64,000 bases of DNA from positions 113,995,119-114,059,118 of the forward strand of contig JBOZIK010000001.1 in assembly GCA_051453625.1 (NCBI GenBank). The letters run 5' to 3'. The notes under the pieces are model-generated. The model did not search any database. It was not told the DNA's origin and worked only from the letters and a program-made list of their open reading frames with translations. The DNA is from Welwitschia mirabilis. Taxonomy: Eukaryota > Gnetophyta > Gnetopsida > Welwitschiales. Positions 45,947 to 57,760 of the stretch are shown piece by piece (the stretch's first letter is position 1; the number at the start of each line of letters is the position of its first letter). The position numbers were made by a program, and so were the translations under genes.

Positions 45947-48900
45947 TTTTTCTCAAGTTAAGATTTTGTTAGTTCCTTAATAAAGTATACATAGGAAAAA
46001 AGATAAGCTTATCATTTTTCCCTTCTTCTTTTGAAAAAAAGTAGTGATCTTTGTTGAATTCTAATTTTTCTAATCTTTTAGGCAACTAGGATAATTTATT
46101 TTTATATTCTAAGGTACTAAAATTTTCCTTTGTTCTTCTTATAAAATAAGATCATTTAAATCTATAGTCTTTGATTCTGATGATTCTTTAGTTGCTATAT
46201 TTTTCCTCTAACTCTTCTTTTTGAAGGATCCTTTAGCAGTTTTGACTCTCCTCTCTTTTTTTTGGGAGCTAAAGATATATTTATTTTATAACTTTGAGGA
46301 ATATGTTGTAGTTCTGAAGTTGCCCCGACTTATAATCCTACTCCTGATGGTTGTCTATCAGAGCTATATATATTTTTGATGTATCCTTGTTTTTAAATTT
46401 TGATAAAAATATTCATAGAGGTGCCTCTAAGCATAGTCATTATCTTTATAATTCTAATTAACATAGTTGCTAAAGATATTAATAGGATACTACAAAAAAT
46501 TTCATATCTATTTCACATTTTTCTATTATTTTGCAAAAGTTTATTACTACATCATTTAAAATGATTCTACATTTCCCTATGGAGAATTCATTTTTTTAAT
46601 ACAAATTCATTTTTTAAATACTTAATGCTTTTTTACAAGTATCAAAAACTCTATTTAGCTTTAACTACCCCCCAGAAGTCTTTTGAATGATACTTTCTAA
46701 TCACTTTTCAAATCTATCAATAAAATCATATAACTTCTAGGGATAGTAATTAAGGCTTTGAGAAACTACTAATTCTTCATGACTGAAACAAATTCATTTA
46801 CCAAATTTAACCTTCATTAAGCATACCTCATGTAGCAATCTCATATTTTCTTTTTATAAATTTTAAATAAGAATTTTGGTAGATTATAGGAATATTAACC
46901 TAATATCCTTTTTTAATTCTACATAAAGTTCTTTCAATGCATCTGAAATACTTATTTTTATTTTATTTTTAATTTTAGTAGTCAAATTTAAATAGGTTAA
47001 AGGAATATCTTGTATTAAATTTACTATCCTTATAATATATTCTTTTATTTCTAAGATCATATGCTCAATAGCTAGATCTTGATGAGATTGATGACTAGAA
47101 GAGTTTGCTCCTCCTATCCTATCTTTAGAGCCTTATTTTATTCTATCATTTAATNNNNNNNNNNNNNNNNNNNNNNNNNNNNNNNNNNNNNNNNNNNNNN
47201 NNNNNNNNNNNNNNNNNNNNNNNNNNNNNNNNNNNNNNNNNNNNNNNNNNNNNNNNNNNNNNNNNNNNNNNNNNNNNNNNNNNNNNNNNNNNNNNNNNNN
47301 NNNNNNNNNNNNNNNNNNNNNNNNNNNNNNNNNNNNNNNNNNNNNNNNNNNNNNNNNNNNNNNNNNNNNNNNNNNNNNNNNNNNNNNNNNNNNNNNNNNN
47401 NNNNNNNNNNNNNNNNNNNNNNNNNNNNNNNNNNNNNNNNNNNNNNNNNNNNNNNNNNNNNNNNNNNNNNNNNNNNNNNNNNNNNNNNNNNNNNNNNNNN
47501 NNNNNNNNNNNNNNNNNNNNNNNNNNNNNNNNNNNNNNNNNNNNNNNNNNNNNNNNNNNNNNNNNNNNNNNNNNNNNNNNNNNNNNNNNNNNNNNNNNNN
47601 NNNNNNNNNNNNNNNNNNNNNNNNNNNNNNNNNNNNNNNNNNNNNNNNNNNNNNNNNNNNNNNNNNNNNNNNNNNNNNNNNNNNNNNNNNNNNNNNNNNN
47701 NNNNNNNNNNNNGGTTAAAGGAATATCTTGTATTAAATTTACTATCGTTATAATATCTTCTTTTATTTCTAAGATCATATGCTCAATAGCTAGATCTTGA
47801 TGAGATTTATGACTAGAAGAGTTTTCTCCTCCTATCCTATCTTTAGAGCCTTATTTTCTTCTATCATTTAATCTAGGGCTCTCTTATTTGCTCCTAAAAT
47901 TGAATGATAATAATAAAATGAATTTTGAGCTTTAACTTGTTTATGTCTATATGCTTGGGCCTTTACTTGAATCTTCATATATTTTTTATTCATACCTTTT
48001 AGTTATACATAGATTGTCTTGAATATTTCCTACTTAATGGTAAAGGTCATTCATAATGCATAAATGTGATAAATTTTTTATGATGCTTTATATATTCAAT
48101 ATCATATTTTTTTAGTTAAAGTAAGATTCGACAATAAAGATACTAACATTTCTATTCTTTATTTCTAATTCATTCCTATATTTAAGAGCTATTTCTAATT
48201 CAAAAATTTGCTCATAAGCCCTCTGTAATTTCCTAGTTATGTCCTTATATGCTTTTGAGAGCTAAACATTTTCCTCATTTTTTATCATTTCTTACTGTAA
48301 TTTTTTAGTATTTTCTTTTTCCTAATCTAATGTTTATTTTAGAAATTTATTTTAAAATTTTAAACAAGCAACTTGATTCTATAATTTTAGTACTTATTCC
48401 TTCCTTCCAAGATAAGTTTGAATTTTTTCCTTGACTGAATTTAAAGCAATAAAAAGATTGTTAAATTTATCATCTTCTAGTACTCTAGAGAATGGATTAG
48501 GATATAATTAATGAGGAGGAGGTATTTCTTTGAAAGTAAAATGAGTTAAATCCTAGCACATACTTGTAGGAGGCATCAATGATGAAAAGCTCTTAGGAAT
48601 AGAAGAGGATTCATCTAGTTTTAATTGAGAAGTTTCTTGAGTTGAACATCTTTGCCTTATGGTTTTTAAAAGACTTAATTTTTTAACTCCTAAAGGAATT
48701 TGAATTACTAAGTCTACATAGAACTTATTTGGCCTAAATGGAACTCTATTTTTACTTAGTATTTTGGCTACCAAATGTGAAATTCCTAGTTCCACTATAC
48801 TAGAAGCTCCTATTTGAACTTTCTTAATTTTTGAAATGTTTCTAACTAAACCTAAAAAGATTCCCTCTATAATATTAACATTTGTTTAATTTGTTTTATT

Positions 48901-49340
48901 CTTCATAATTACTATCATGTATAGGCTAGGTAATGTGATACTATTCTATTTATAAAGAATTGGTACTAAATTGCTAGCCATAATTCTTAAAATAAAAGAA
49001 TCCTAGTTATAAATCTTTGTTTATAGGTATTTTTCCTGGCACTGCCATCTTCTTTAATAGACTTATGCTTAAATTTGTATCTTCTTTCTACTTGTATCCC
49101 CAGTAGACTTGCCTCTAGATGGAAAGTGTAACATTTCCTTAATTTCTGCTTGAGCAATTAATATTCTCTTATTCTTAACAATTATTTCTAGTACATTCTT
49201 CTTCTCATTAAACCTTAAATTCTTATAAAATACATTAATATATTCTAAATAAATCCATCATTAGTGGTTAACCATCCATACTAGTTTAATTTAATGATTC
49301 TTTATTTAAAATCTACTAAACAAGGGTCTAAAAGAACATT
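45947..49340 (-). pseudogene. Extra sense ORF: plant-transposon-like domain, coiled coil, PKKKR tail
   Basis: Minus-strand reading from about 49250 gives VFYKNLRFNEKKNVLEIIVK and AQAEIKEMLHFPSRGK. VNIIEGIFLGLVRNISKIKK and the intact 80-residue frame 48795-48553 (MELGISHLVAKILSKNRVPF...) follow. This is the pattern of the putative plant transposon protein domain. Downstream, at about 48500-48150, the frame is rich in Glu, Lys, Leu and Gln and likely forms a coiled coil (YKDITRKLQRAYEQIFELEI). Near the end, at 46266-46240, it reads PKKKRGESK, a nuclear-localisation-like cluster with more lysines after it. It lies between pol and the 3' LTR. A 558-base gap (47155-47712) with duplicated flanks and many stops interrupt it. 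Role unknown. Confidence 0.55.
47155..47712. other. Assembly gap (558 N) with duplicated flanks
   Basis: 46995-47154 and 47713-47870 are the same sequence with a few differences. Confidence 0.97.
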
Positions 49341-50339
49341 CGCAAACTTTAAGGAAGAAATGATTTTTCATTTTATCAAATTATCATGATTGTTTGAGTT
49401 ATACTAGGTCATTTAACACCTTATTTAAAAAATGTCTCCCCAAAAAATACTTAAGTAATAATATTTAACAACCACTTTCACACTCATTAAGCAAGTTTTA
49501 AAAGAATATAAAATGTCTTCAAATAGAAAAAATTATAAAAATATTACCTTGAAAGAGTTTTTTTTCACAAAATTTGTTGTTCATCATTTTGCATACTCTT
49601 GAATGCTTAAAAATAAAACATGAGAAATTAACTTGAAATTTTTGTGTGGAGTTTTTTCATCATAATTGTGAAAGAAATCAAGCATAAAAAATCAAAATGA
49701 ACAAGTGAAAATAATATTACATAACTATTTCCTACTTAAAACATATAGAAATTTGTACCTATTATTTCATTTAATTTACATGTTAAAAGATACTAAAACT
49801 TTTTACTAGAAAATATTTCGAAATGAAATCATTTCATGTGGTTGTTAATGTGAAAAATAAATGACATGGTGATAAAAAGAATAATAAGAAAATTAGTTAA
49901 CATGAAACGGATATCATGGAGGCTGACATGGGGTAGGTAATGTGGAAATAAGAATTTGTTAAGTTTTGATGGAGGTCATTGAGAATGAGAATGGGATCAT
50001 CCAAAAAATTTTTAAGTGAGAGGTTAAAGAAATATAGCATCATATTTAAGTGGTTATCATTCTTCGCAATAAAATAATTTAGTAAGGGTTGTCAAGAACT
50101 CTTAAGTTCTCAACAGGAGTTGTTAAATCCATTATGGAGTCAATAAAGGATTCAAAGTAGATCATTGAAAACTCAAAAGTTTTTGATGGGGTTCTTCAAA
50201 TCCTAATCACTTAAATATAAGTAAGTGAGATAAAATAAAAGAGCATAGTAATAGAAAGAAGATATTGTAAAAAGTCGATGGAGGTCATCGAGAAAAGGAA
50301 TCCACTCTTCAATAATGGGTTTACTGAAATAGGAAAAAG
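49341..50339. other. Non-coding spacer in the 16-kb element
   Basis: AT-rich, with no readable protein on either strand. A phrase resembling 'gatggaggtcattgagaa' occurs twice (about 49968 and 50278), hinting at a local duplication. Confidence 0.45.
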
Positions 50340-50665
50340 TTAACTTAAAATCCAGTTCAAAGTTTTAACTTTGAACTAGTTTCATTCAATATTTTGAGCT
50401 TGCAACACAATGGCTTAGCTTAAAATCTAACTCAAAGTTCTAAATTTAAGTTGGTGTTAATCAACTTTTGAGCTTGCATTATAATGGCTTAGCCTAAAAT
50501 CTTATTCAAAGTTTTAACTTTGACTTAGTATCAGTTAACTAAATGATATTGTTTTATGTAGGTTTAAGAAAAACAAAATTTAAAAAGATAAATTCCTATG
50601 TTTATCAAGTTGGCTTAAAATCTTACTCAAAGTTTTAACTTTGAGTTAGTGTTAGTTAATTAGAT
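50340..50665. repeat. Tandem repeat of ~75-bp units with a conserved palindrome
   Basis: Four units start near 50340, 50415, 50488 and 50611. Each begins 'gctta/cctaaaatct' and holds CAAAGTTTTAACTTTG (decayed in unit 2), a 7-bp inverted repeat with a 2-base centre. Units 1-3 are joined by 'tgagcttgca...ataatggctta'. The repeat lies between the extra ORF and the antisense ORF. Confidence 0.85.
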
Positions 50666-50764
50666 AAACCTATTCTAAAATTCTAGCTTATGATAATGTA
50701 CTACCAAAGTAATAATATAGGTAACATTCATTTTCTTATTCTTCTTTAAAAATACATTTTTTTC

Positions 50765-51681
50765 TATATACTTCTAATCACATTTTCATAACATTATCAA
50801 AACATTTTCTTAATTTGAAAAGATTTTAGAATTTTAATTAACCACTTGGTAATTGATGATAATAATAAAATCTAGTGGTTCCCTGTAAAGACTTACAACT
50901 TGATGAAAAAATAGACTAACCATAAATTGAGATCAATTTTCAACTTTAGGTTGAATCTTGATTAGTTAGAAAATTCCTTGATTTCTATCTTGACATGGAG
51001 ATTATCTCCATACACTTGCCACATCTTGAATATTAAATAGAATAGGTATGTAGTTCCTTCAAAATATTTTACTTTGTTACTGAACATGTATACATTGAGN
51101 NNNNNNNNNNNNNNNNNNNNNNNNNNNNNNNNNNNNNNNNNNNNNNNNNNNNNNNNNNNNNNNNNNNNNNNNNNNNNNNNNNNNNNNNNNNNNNNNNNNN
51201 NNNNNNNNNNNNNNNNNNNNNNNNNNNNNNNNNNNNNNNNNNNNNNNNNNNNNNNNNNNNNNNNNNNNNNNNNNNNNNNNNNNNNNNNNNNNNNNNNNNN
51301 NNNNNNNNNNNNNNNNNNNNNNNNNNNNNNNNNNNNNNNNNNNNNNTATATACTTCTAATCAGATTTTCATAACATTATAAAAACATTTTATTAATTTGA
51401 AAATATTTTAGAATTTTTATTAACCACTTTGTAATTGATGATAACAATAAAATCTAGTGGTTCCCTATAAAGACTTACAAATTGATGAAAAAATAGACTA
51501 ACCATAAATTAAGATTAATTTTCAACTTTAGGTTGAATCTTGATTAGTTAGAAAATTCCTTGATTTCTATCTTAACATGGAGATTATCTCCATACACTTG
51601 CCACATCTTGAATATTAAATAAAATAGGTATGTAGTTCCTTCAAAATATTTTACTTTGTTACTGAACATGTATACATTGAG
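50765..51681. other. Assembly gap (51100-51346) with 335-bp duplicated flanks
   Basis: 50765-51099 reappears at 51347-51681 with only a handful of differences. It is the longest such overlap in the window. Confidence 0.95.
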
Positions 51682-51838
51682 CATCTCAAGATAAATCAAA
51701 CTTGTCAACTACATTAAGTAATACTTATGCTATAAATTTCATTCCTTTAGCTAAACATTCATCATTCTTCATACTAAATTTTAGAGTTCTTCCATGCAAT
51801 CTTTTTCAATCCTTGCCATTCCTTCTTATTCAATCCTT

Positions 51839-52087
51839 ATGGCATCTACTCCCCCTCAATCACCTCAAATTGCTATTAGATATGAGAATGAGGTGAAATA
51901 CTTATTATATTCTAGTTATAAATCAATTGTTGAAGTCTTAAATACATTTGGTACCTTTATTAGTAAAGCTAGTAGAGAACATTTTGAGAATGAAATCATT
52001 CCTCTAAGTTTTAGTCCCATGAATCATCATTTGATAGTGAAGTATCTAAGAGTTAGGATAAAAGAATTACATTCACAACTTAATTAA
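51839..52087 (+). CDS. Small antisense ORF inside the 16-kb element, unknown function
   Basis: An 82-residue frame from the Met at 51839 (an upstream in-frame Met is at 51794) begins MASTPPQSPQIAIRYENEVK and ends in IKELHSQLN. After its stop the same frame continues with coding-like sequence (EDPGYDVSLGKLAR, stop, MQVLEKKVDQLQGTNFHLV), where the stops look like decayed Arg and Gln codons. The protein was thus probably longer and partly coiled-coil. It lies on the strand opposite gag-pol. AATAAA signals follow at 52487 and 52504. Antisense extra ORFs are known in some Tat-lineage elements (for example Grande). I recognise no domain. Confidence 0.45.
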   Translation: MASTPPQSPQIAIRYENEVKYLLYSSYKSIVEVLNTFGTFISKASREHFENEIIPLSFSPMNHHLIVKYLRVRIKELHSQLN

Positions 52088-52486
52088 GAAGACCCAGGTT
52101 ATGATGTTTCCTTAGGAAAGCTAGCTAGATGAATGCAAGTATTAGAAAAGAAAGTTGATCAGCTTCAAGGCACAAATTTCCACTTAGTCTAGCTACATTA
52201 AGATTTAATAGGAAAAACATAGAAAAACCGATATGCAATGTAAAGGCTTACAAAAATTTTTGCCAAGCTTACTTAGAATAAGTAAGCATGCTATCAAAAT
52301 CTTTAAGTGAGATGCACCTGTTACTTCCAGATGAGAGTTCTGCAAGGTCATCTAAGACCAAATGCTCTAACAAAAATAAGAAGTTCTTTGACTGTTTTAA
52401 GGATTAAGTTATTTTAGTAGAGTAATTTATTTCTTAGCTTTAAGTAGTTTAAGTAAGGCTTTTGTTATGTTTCTGAGGAATGATGT

Positions 52487-52509
52487 AATAAATTTCTTTA
52501 TCTAATAAA
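52487..52509 (+). terminator. Polyadenylation-signal-like pair for the antisense unit
   Basis: aataaa at 52487-52492 and again at 52504-52509, followed by a T-rich stretch. The segment recurs after the next gap because of assembly duplication. AATAAA is common by chance in AT-rich DNA. Confidence 0.3.
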
Positions 52510-52531
52510 GTTTCTATTTATTATTTTATTT

Positions 52532-52935
52532 NNNNNNNNNNNNNNNNNNNNNNNNNNNNNNNNNNNNNNNNNNNNNNNNNNNNNNNNNNNNNNNNNNNNN
52601 NNNNNNNNNNNNNNNNNNNNNNNNNNNNNNNNNNNNNNNNNNNNNNNNNNNNNNNNNNNNNNNNNNNNNNNNNNNNNNNNNNNNNNNNNNNNNNNNNNNN
52701 NNNNNNNNNNNNNNNNNNNNNNNNNNNNNNNNNNNNNNNNNNNNNNNNNNNNNNNNNNNNNNNNNNNNNNNNNNNNNNNNNNNNNNNNNNNNNNNNNNNN
52801 NNNNNNNNNNNNNNNNNNNNNNNNNNNNNNNNNNNNNNNNNNNNNNNNNNNNNNNNNNNNNNNNNNNNNNNNNNNNNNNNNNNNNNNNNNNNNNNNNNNN
52901 NNNNNNNNNNNNNNNNNNNNNNNNNNNNNNNNNNN
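52532..52935. other. Assembly gap (404 N) with duplicated flanks
   Basis: 52421-52531 and 52936-53046 are the same 111 bp with two or three differences. Confidence 0.97.
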
Positions 52936-53363
52936 AGTAATTTATTTCGTAGCTTTAAGTAGTTTAAGTAAGGCTTTTGTTATGTTTTTGAAGAATGATG
53001 TAATAAATTTCTTTATCTAATAAAGTTTCTATTTATTATTTTATTTTAAATAAATTTATCTTGTTACTATTTTTATTTTCTTATGGTTATATCAATTTCA
53101 TTAAAGAAAATTCAAAGTGAATATTTTATCAAATTGTTAAGATAATTTAAAATGACTTTAAAACTATGAAGCTTTACTCTTTGCTAAAATAGAATTTAAT
53201 AATTATGCATGATTTTGAATTGAAGATTTTAAATTTACATTCCATCACACACTAGAATAAATATGATATATAGTTTTGACCTTAGTAGCTAACTATATCT
53301 CAGATTTCTCCTAGGACATAGCTATTTCTTAATCTTTGTTATCACAACTTAAAATTATTTTAA

Positions 53364-53512
53364 CCATAATTAGGAGAGTGCAACCATTATTGGAGGAGTA
53401 AATATCCAAAAGATTTTTAAAATCTAGAATAACTAGCTAACCTCTCAGCAGAGTTCTCATAGCTACTATATTGTACTACCAAAGGTCCCTATTAGGAATA
53501 TTTACCATTGTG
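53364..53512 (-). repeat. Block R, copy 3
   Basis: On the minus strand it reads GACCTTTGGTAGTACAATAT, then AGTAGCTATGAGAACTC, then after a diverged middle ATGGTTGCACTCTCC. It lies about 390 bp downstream of the integrase end of the 16-kb element, much as copy 2 lies about 560 bp downstream of its integrase. Confidence 0.7.
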
Positions 53513-53541
53513 AACTTATAATAAAACATTAATTTTTTGGT

Positions 53542-53549
53542 TATATACA

Positions 53550-53580
<31 letters not shown>
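53542..53580. repeat. (AT)n microsatellite
   Basis: Nearly pure AT/TA dinucleotides, broken by single C and G. Confidence 0.95.
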
Positions 53581-53899
53581 TCATCAAAATATATTCTATC
53601 ATGTGATGAAACATGTCTTTTTAATCTTCTTAATAAGGATAATGCACTATCTCCTATTGACGACTTATTAAGTTAGCTAGTTGTTTTAGAATCATTAAAA
53701 TTATCTTGAATAACTTAATAGATTGATAGCTTAAATAAACTTTAAAAACATAACATGTCCTTTATTATCTAGTATAAAATTTTTTATTTTATAAGTAGAA
53801 TGGAAGTATTCTTTCCATTCTATTAGGGTTTCTTAAATAATGAAGCAAGGATTTATGATCATAATACATTTTTATTCTCTACCAATTTAATTGTTACAT

Positions 53900-54950
53900 T
53901 ATCTTTTGTTTAGGATCATATACCTCTATGGCTCCATTTCCAAAACTTTTATTATGGTATAAGGTTCTAGCCAATTTTGTTCATATTTTTATTTTGAATA
54001 GATATTTTTAGGATCATAGATTGGTACAACATATATTATATCAAATTTGGTTTTTATAATTTTATTATCATGATATATTTTAGTTTTCTGTTGTATAAGT
54101 TCTTGATACAAAAGAGCTTCATTTATGTTTTCATCCAAAATATTCATGTTTTCTATCCATTCTTGTTAAGCTATATCCAAATTATACTTTAGTTCTTTAA
54201 CTAATTTAAAGATCTTTATTCTAAATTTAATTGTCAAGATAACTCTTTTTCCATAAACCAATTCATATAGTGTAAATTCTATGCTATGTTTTCAAGTTAT
54301 TCTATAAGTCCATAAGGCTTCATTTAATTTTTTAGCCTAATATTTTTTCTTACTATCTATGGTATTTATTAATATTCTATTAATTATTCTATTAGTCACT
54401 TTAGCTTGGCCATTAGATTGAGGATAATAGGTAGTAAAGACTTTGTGATGGATTCCATGTTTAGTTAAAAGTTTGTTTAAAATTTCACTAGTAAAATGAT
54501 TTTCTCTATTAGATATAAGACTTCATGGAAAATCCAAACTGATAGATAATATTCCTAGGAAAAAAGGTAACTACAATTTGGAAAGAATAGTGAGATACAT
54601 CCTCAGCCTTGGTCCACTTAGTAAAATAATCAACACAGGCCAAAATATTTTTTTTTTTTTTTCATAGGAGGAAGGATTAATAGGTGCAATGAAATCTATC
54701 CCTTATACATTAAAAGGTTCAATTAGTGAAATCCCTTATTGTGACATTTCTAATTTCTAATTAAATGCTTTCTCTCTTTGGTACATATCACAACTCTAGA
54801 CTTAAGCATTTGAATCTTTGAATATTATGGGCTAGTAATATTTCATATGAATAATTTTTATCCCTAATCTTCTTGCACCATAATATCCTTCTTTTTCTGC
54901 CTCATAAGCTTCCTTTAGAATTTCTTTCTACAAATTTTCTTTCGCACATG
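53900..54950 (-). pseudogene. Gypsy integrase of the 16-kb element
   Basis: Minus-strand fragments in order: HEAEKEGYYGARRLGIKIIH with a following CDMYQREK (zinc-binding HHCC domain); GIDFIAPINPSSYEK and ILACVDYFTKWTKAE (first catalytic aspartates); KLLTKHGIHHKVFTTYYPQS followed by NGQAKVTNRI (the catalytic Glu position reads Lys); ELVYGKRVILTIKFRIKIF; and a C-terminal WLEPYTIIKV. This is a whole Athila/Tat-type integrase, with stops and frameshifts and the third catalytic acid apparently lost. Integrase inserts the cDNA into the host chromosome. Confidence 0.85.
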
Positions 54951-55229
54951 TTATAACAACAATATCTTTACATCTTATAAATAACATCTTATCATGTCAT
55001 ATATAGTATTTAGATTCTATTAAAAATATTTTTTTTCATAATAGTTCATAAAAGATTGTAATTTCTTACTTACAATAAAATTTGATATGTCAGCATATCA
55101 TGGACTAGTATTTACTTAAAATGGATATTCATCTAGAAATTCATATCTTATATTTATTTGTTCTTCATCAGAAAATTCTAATCTTAAGAGATCATATGCT
55201 ATTAATTTTTTATCCCTATTTTGTTAATA

Positions 55230-55560
55230 ATTTTTAAGTCAAATTCTTGCATTAATAATATTCATCTCATAATTCTTTCATTAGCTTCTTTTTTATTCAT
55301 CAAAAATCTAATAGCACTCTAGTCTATATGGACTTTTACTTCATGACCTAAAATATAATGTCTAAATTTTCTAATGTTATTACTACTACTAACAACTCTT
55401 CCTTAGTTACTGTGTAATTTTGTTAAGCTAGTTTAAAGTCCTTACTAACATAGGTAATAGAAGATGGTTTGTTCATCTTTTTACCCTAAAATAGCTCCCA
55501 TAGCATGACTAGATGCATCAATCATAAGATGAAATGATTTGTCCAATTAGATCCCTATAA
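55230..55560 (-). pseudogene. Gypsy RNase H of the 16-kb element
   Basis: The minus strand reads PFHLMIDASSHAMGAILG, then fragments of the E/D-bearing middle, then RHYILGHEVKVHID and FLMNKKEANERIMR. These are the gypsy RNase H blocks in order, with the first catalytic aspartate (IDAS) kept. Frameshifts occur between blocks. It lies between RT and integrase. Confidence 0.85.
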
Positions 55561-55829
55561 AATGGATGCTAATAGAAGTTTATCTTTTAAAGTTTGGTAT
55601 GCACTTTGACATTTATCACTATAATTATATTCCACATCCTTCTATAAAAGGTTACTTAGAAGTTTAGCAATTTTAATAAAGTTAGATGTAAATCTTCTAT
55701 AATATCTAACATGGCCTAAGAAAGATATTAATTCTTATATTTTGTTTGGAGGTAAAATATCTTTTATAAATTTAATTTTTTATTCATTAGTATCAATCCC
55801 TTTTTATGATATTTTATGTCCTAAGATTA

Positions 55830-56420
55830 TGCCTTCTATCATCATAAGATGACTTTTTGACTAGCTGAATTTTAGATGTTTTTCTTCACATCTTTCTATA
55901 ACTTTTTCCAATCTGTTAAGTAATTCATCAAAATTATTTCTACAAGGTGGGAAATCATCTATAAATACTTCAATAGATCTTCCTATCATATCTTAAAAAA
56001 TACTATTTACTAACCTTTTGAAGGTAGCAGGGACATTACATAACTCAAATAGTAATGTTTTATAGGAATAAGTACCTCAATAATAAGTAAAAGTTGTTTT
56101 GTCTTAATCCTCTAAAGCTATTGGAAGTTGATTATATCCACTATATCCATCAAGAAAGCTATAGTACTGATTCCTAGATACTCTTTAGAACTTGATGTAT
56201 ATATGAAAGAGGAAAATGATCTTTATAAGTTTCTATACTTAACATTTGAAAATATATACATACTCTTGATTTATCTTCTTTTTTTGGCACCACTGTAATA
56301 GGACTAACCCATTTTGAATTAAATATAGGATAGATAAATCCAATACCTAATAGTTTAGAAATTTCTTACTTAATTATTTCTTGCATATGTGAATTACATA
56401 TTCTTTTTGGATACCTTCTT
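55830..56420 (-). pseudogene. Gypsy reverse transcriptase of the 16-kb element
   Basis: Minus-strand fragments in order: LGIGFIYPIFNSKWVSPITV, VPKKEDKSRVCIYF, ETYKDHFPLSYIHQVL, FLDGYSGYNQL, YSYKTLLFELCNVPATFKRL, then MIGRSIEVFIDDF (the catalytic block, with both Asp kept), RCEEKHLKFS and GIILGHKIS. Stops interrupt the frame at several points. The first-block YRKLN position reads YFQML. Of the pol domains here this one is the easiest to place in the Athila/Tat branch. Confidence 0.9.
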
Positions 56421-56930
56421 AATTTAATAAAGTGTCCAAATAAAGTCTATGTTGATATATCTTAAAATCTATTTTCTCAATATTAGTATGATTTCAAGTA
56501 AAATCATTTTTTCTTCTAATTATCATTTTTTAAGATTTCTTTTTTGAGATTAAGTTAAAGAACTATTTATAATGAAAGTTCTATTTTAAGCTACTTTAAT
56601 GTACTCTAATCCTTCCTTAAGTGGAGGCTTTTTTTTTTTTTTAAGATGTTAGATTTTATTTTTTATACTTTTATTCATTTTACATATTTAACATCATACT
56701 AACCTCTTGTGTCAGAGTCACATTAGTTCTAGATTTTATATTATGCATCATCTTTTCTACAACTGCTACATTAGATAACTTGATCTCTTTCTTAAGGTCT
56801 CTTCGACTAATTTCCATTATTTCTTTTCTAGAATAAATAATAGCATCTTTAGTAACCATCTAAGGTCTTCTTAAAATTACTACATGGATATCTCTCTGAT
56901 TTTTCATTACTAAAGAATCTATTAAGTACA

Positions 56931-57404
56931 NNNNNNNNNNNNNNNNNNNNNNNNNNNNNNNNNNNNNNNNNNNNNNNNNNNNNNNNNNNNNNNNNNNNNN
57001 NNNNNNNNNNNNNNNNNNNNNNNNNNNNNNNNNNNNNNNNNNNNNNNNNNNNNNNNNNNNNNNNNNNNNNNNNNNNNNNNNNNNNNNNNNNNNNNNNNNN
57101 NNNNNNNNNNNNNNNNNNNNNNNNNNNNNNNNNNNNNNNNNNNNNNNNNNNNNNNNNNNNNNNNNNNNNNNNNNNNNNNNNNNNNNNNNNNNNNNNNNNN
57201 NNNNNNNNNNNNNNNNNNNNNNNNNNNNNNNNNNNNNNNNNNNNNNNNNNNNNNNNNNNNNNNNNNNNNNNNNNNNNNNNNNNNNNNNNNNNNNNNNNNN
57301 NNNNNNNNNNNNNNNNNNNNNNNNNNNNNNNNNNNNNNNNNNNNNNNNNNNNNNNNNNNNNNNNNNNNNNNNNNNNNNNNNNNNNNNNNNNNNNNNNNNN
57401 NNNN
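56931..57404. other. Assembly gap (474 N) with duplicated flanks
   Basis: 56868-56930 and 57405-57467 are the same 63 bp with one difference. The protease piece YLIDSLVMKNQRDIHVVILR is therefore printed twice. Confidence 0.97.
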
Positions 57405-57630
57405 TTCTTAAAATCACTACATGGATATCTCTCTGATTTTTCATTACTAAAGAATCTATTAAGTACATAAATCCTTGGATTTCAATGAGTGTATCCTTTA
57501 GAACTCCTTCTGGTATTACTATTGAATCATCTGTCAAGTACATGTTTTCTTGGTAGGGTATTAATTTTGACTTTTTCAATTGCTCATATGTCTCATATGT
57601 CATCAAATTAACACTTTCTCCTAGATTCAT
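57405..57630 (-). pseudogene. Gypsy aspartic protease of the 16-kb element
   Basis: The minus-strand frame from 57630 reads MNLGESVNLMTYETYEQLKK, then an SKLIPYQENMYLTDDSIVIP strand and VLKDTLIEIQGFMYLIDSLV. This is the protease active-site region, where 'DLGAS.NLMP...Y..L' is expected. Here the Asp reads Asn and the Ala reads Glu (NLGES), so the catalytic residue is lost. The end of the domain is cut by an assembly gap whose far side repeats its last 63 bp. It lies between gag and RT. Confidence 0.85.
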
Positions 57631-57660
57631 TACTACACCTACTTTCAGCTTCCTATAAAT

Positions 57661-57760
57661 NNNNNNNNNNNNNNNNNNNNNNNNNNNNNNNNNNNNNNNN
57701 NNNNNNNNNNNNNNNNNNNNNNNNNNNNNNNNNNNNNNNNNNNNNNNNNNNNNNNNNNNN
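57661..57760. other. Assembly gap (100 N)
   Basis: Directly upstream of the protease start. The flanks do not match each other, so some sequence may be missing. Confidence 0.99.

Noticed and set aside
48553-48795. Possible movement protein of an integrated plant pararetrovirus
   Set aside because: The order gag-protease-RT-RNase H-integrase, two LTRs and a downstream ORF define a gypsy retrotransposon. The frame fits a plant-transposon-like domain better, and no viral coat or transactivator feature is present.
50340-50665. CRISPR-like array
   Set aside because: There are only four diverged units with unequal spacers inside a plant retrotransposon. It is an ordinary tandem repeat.
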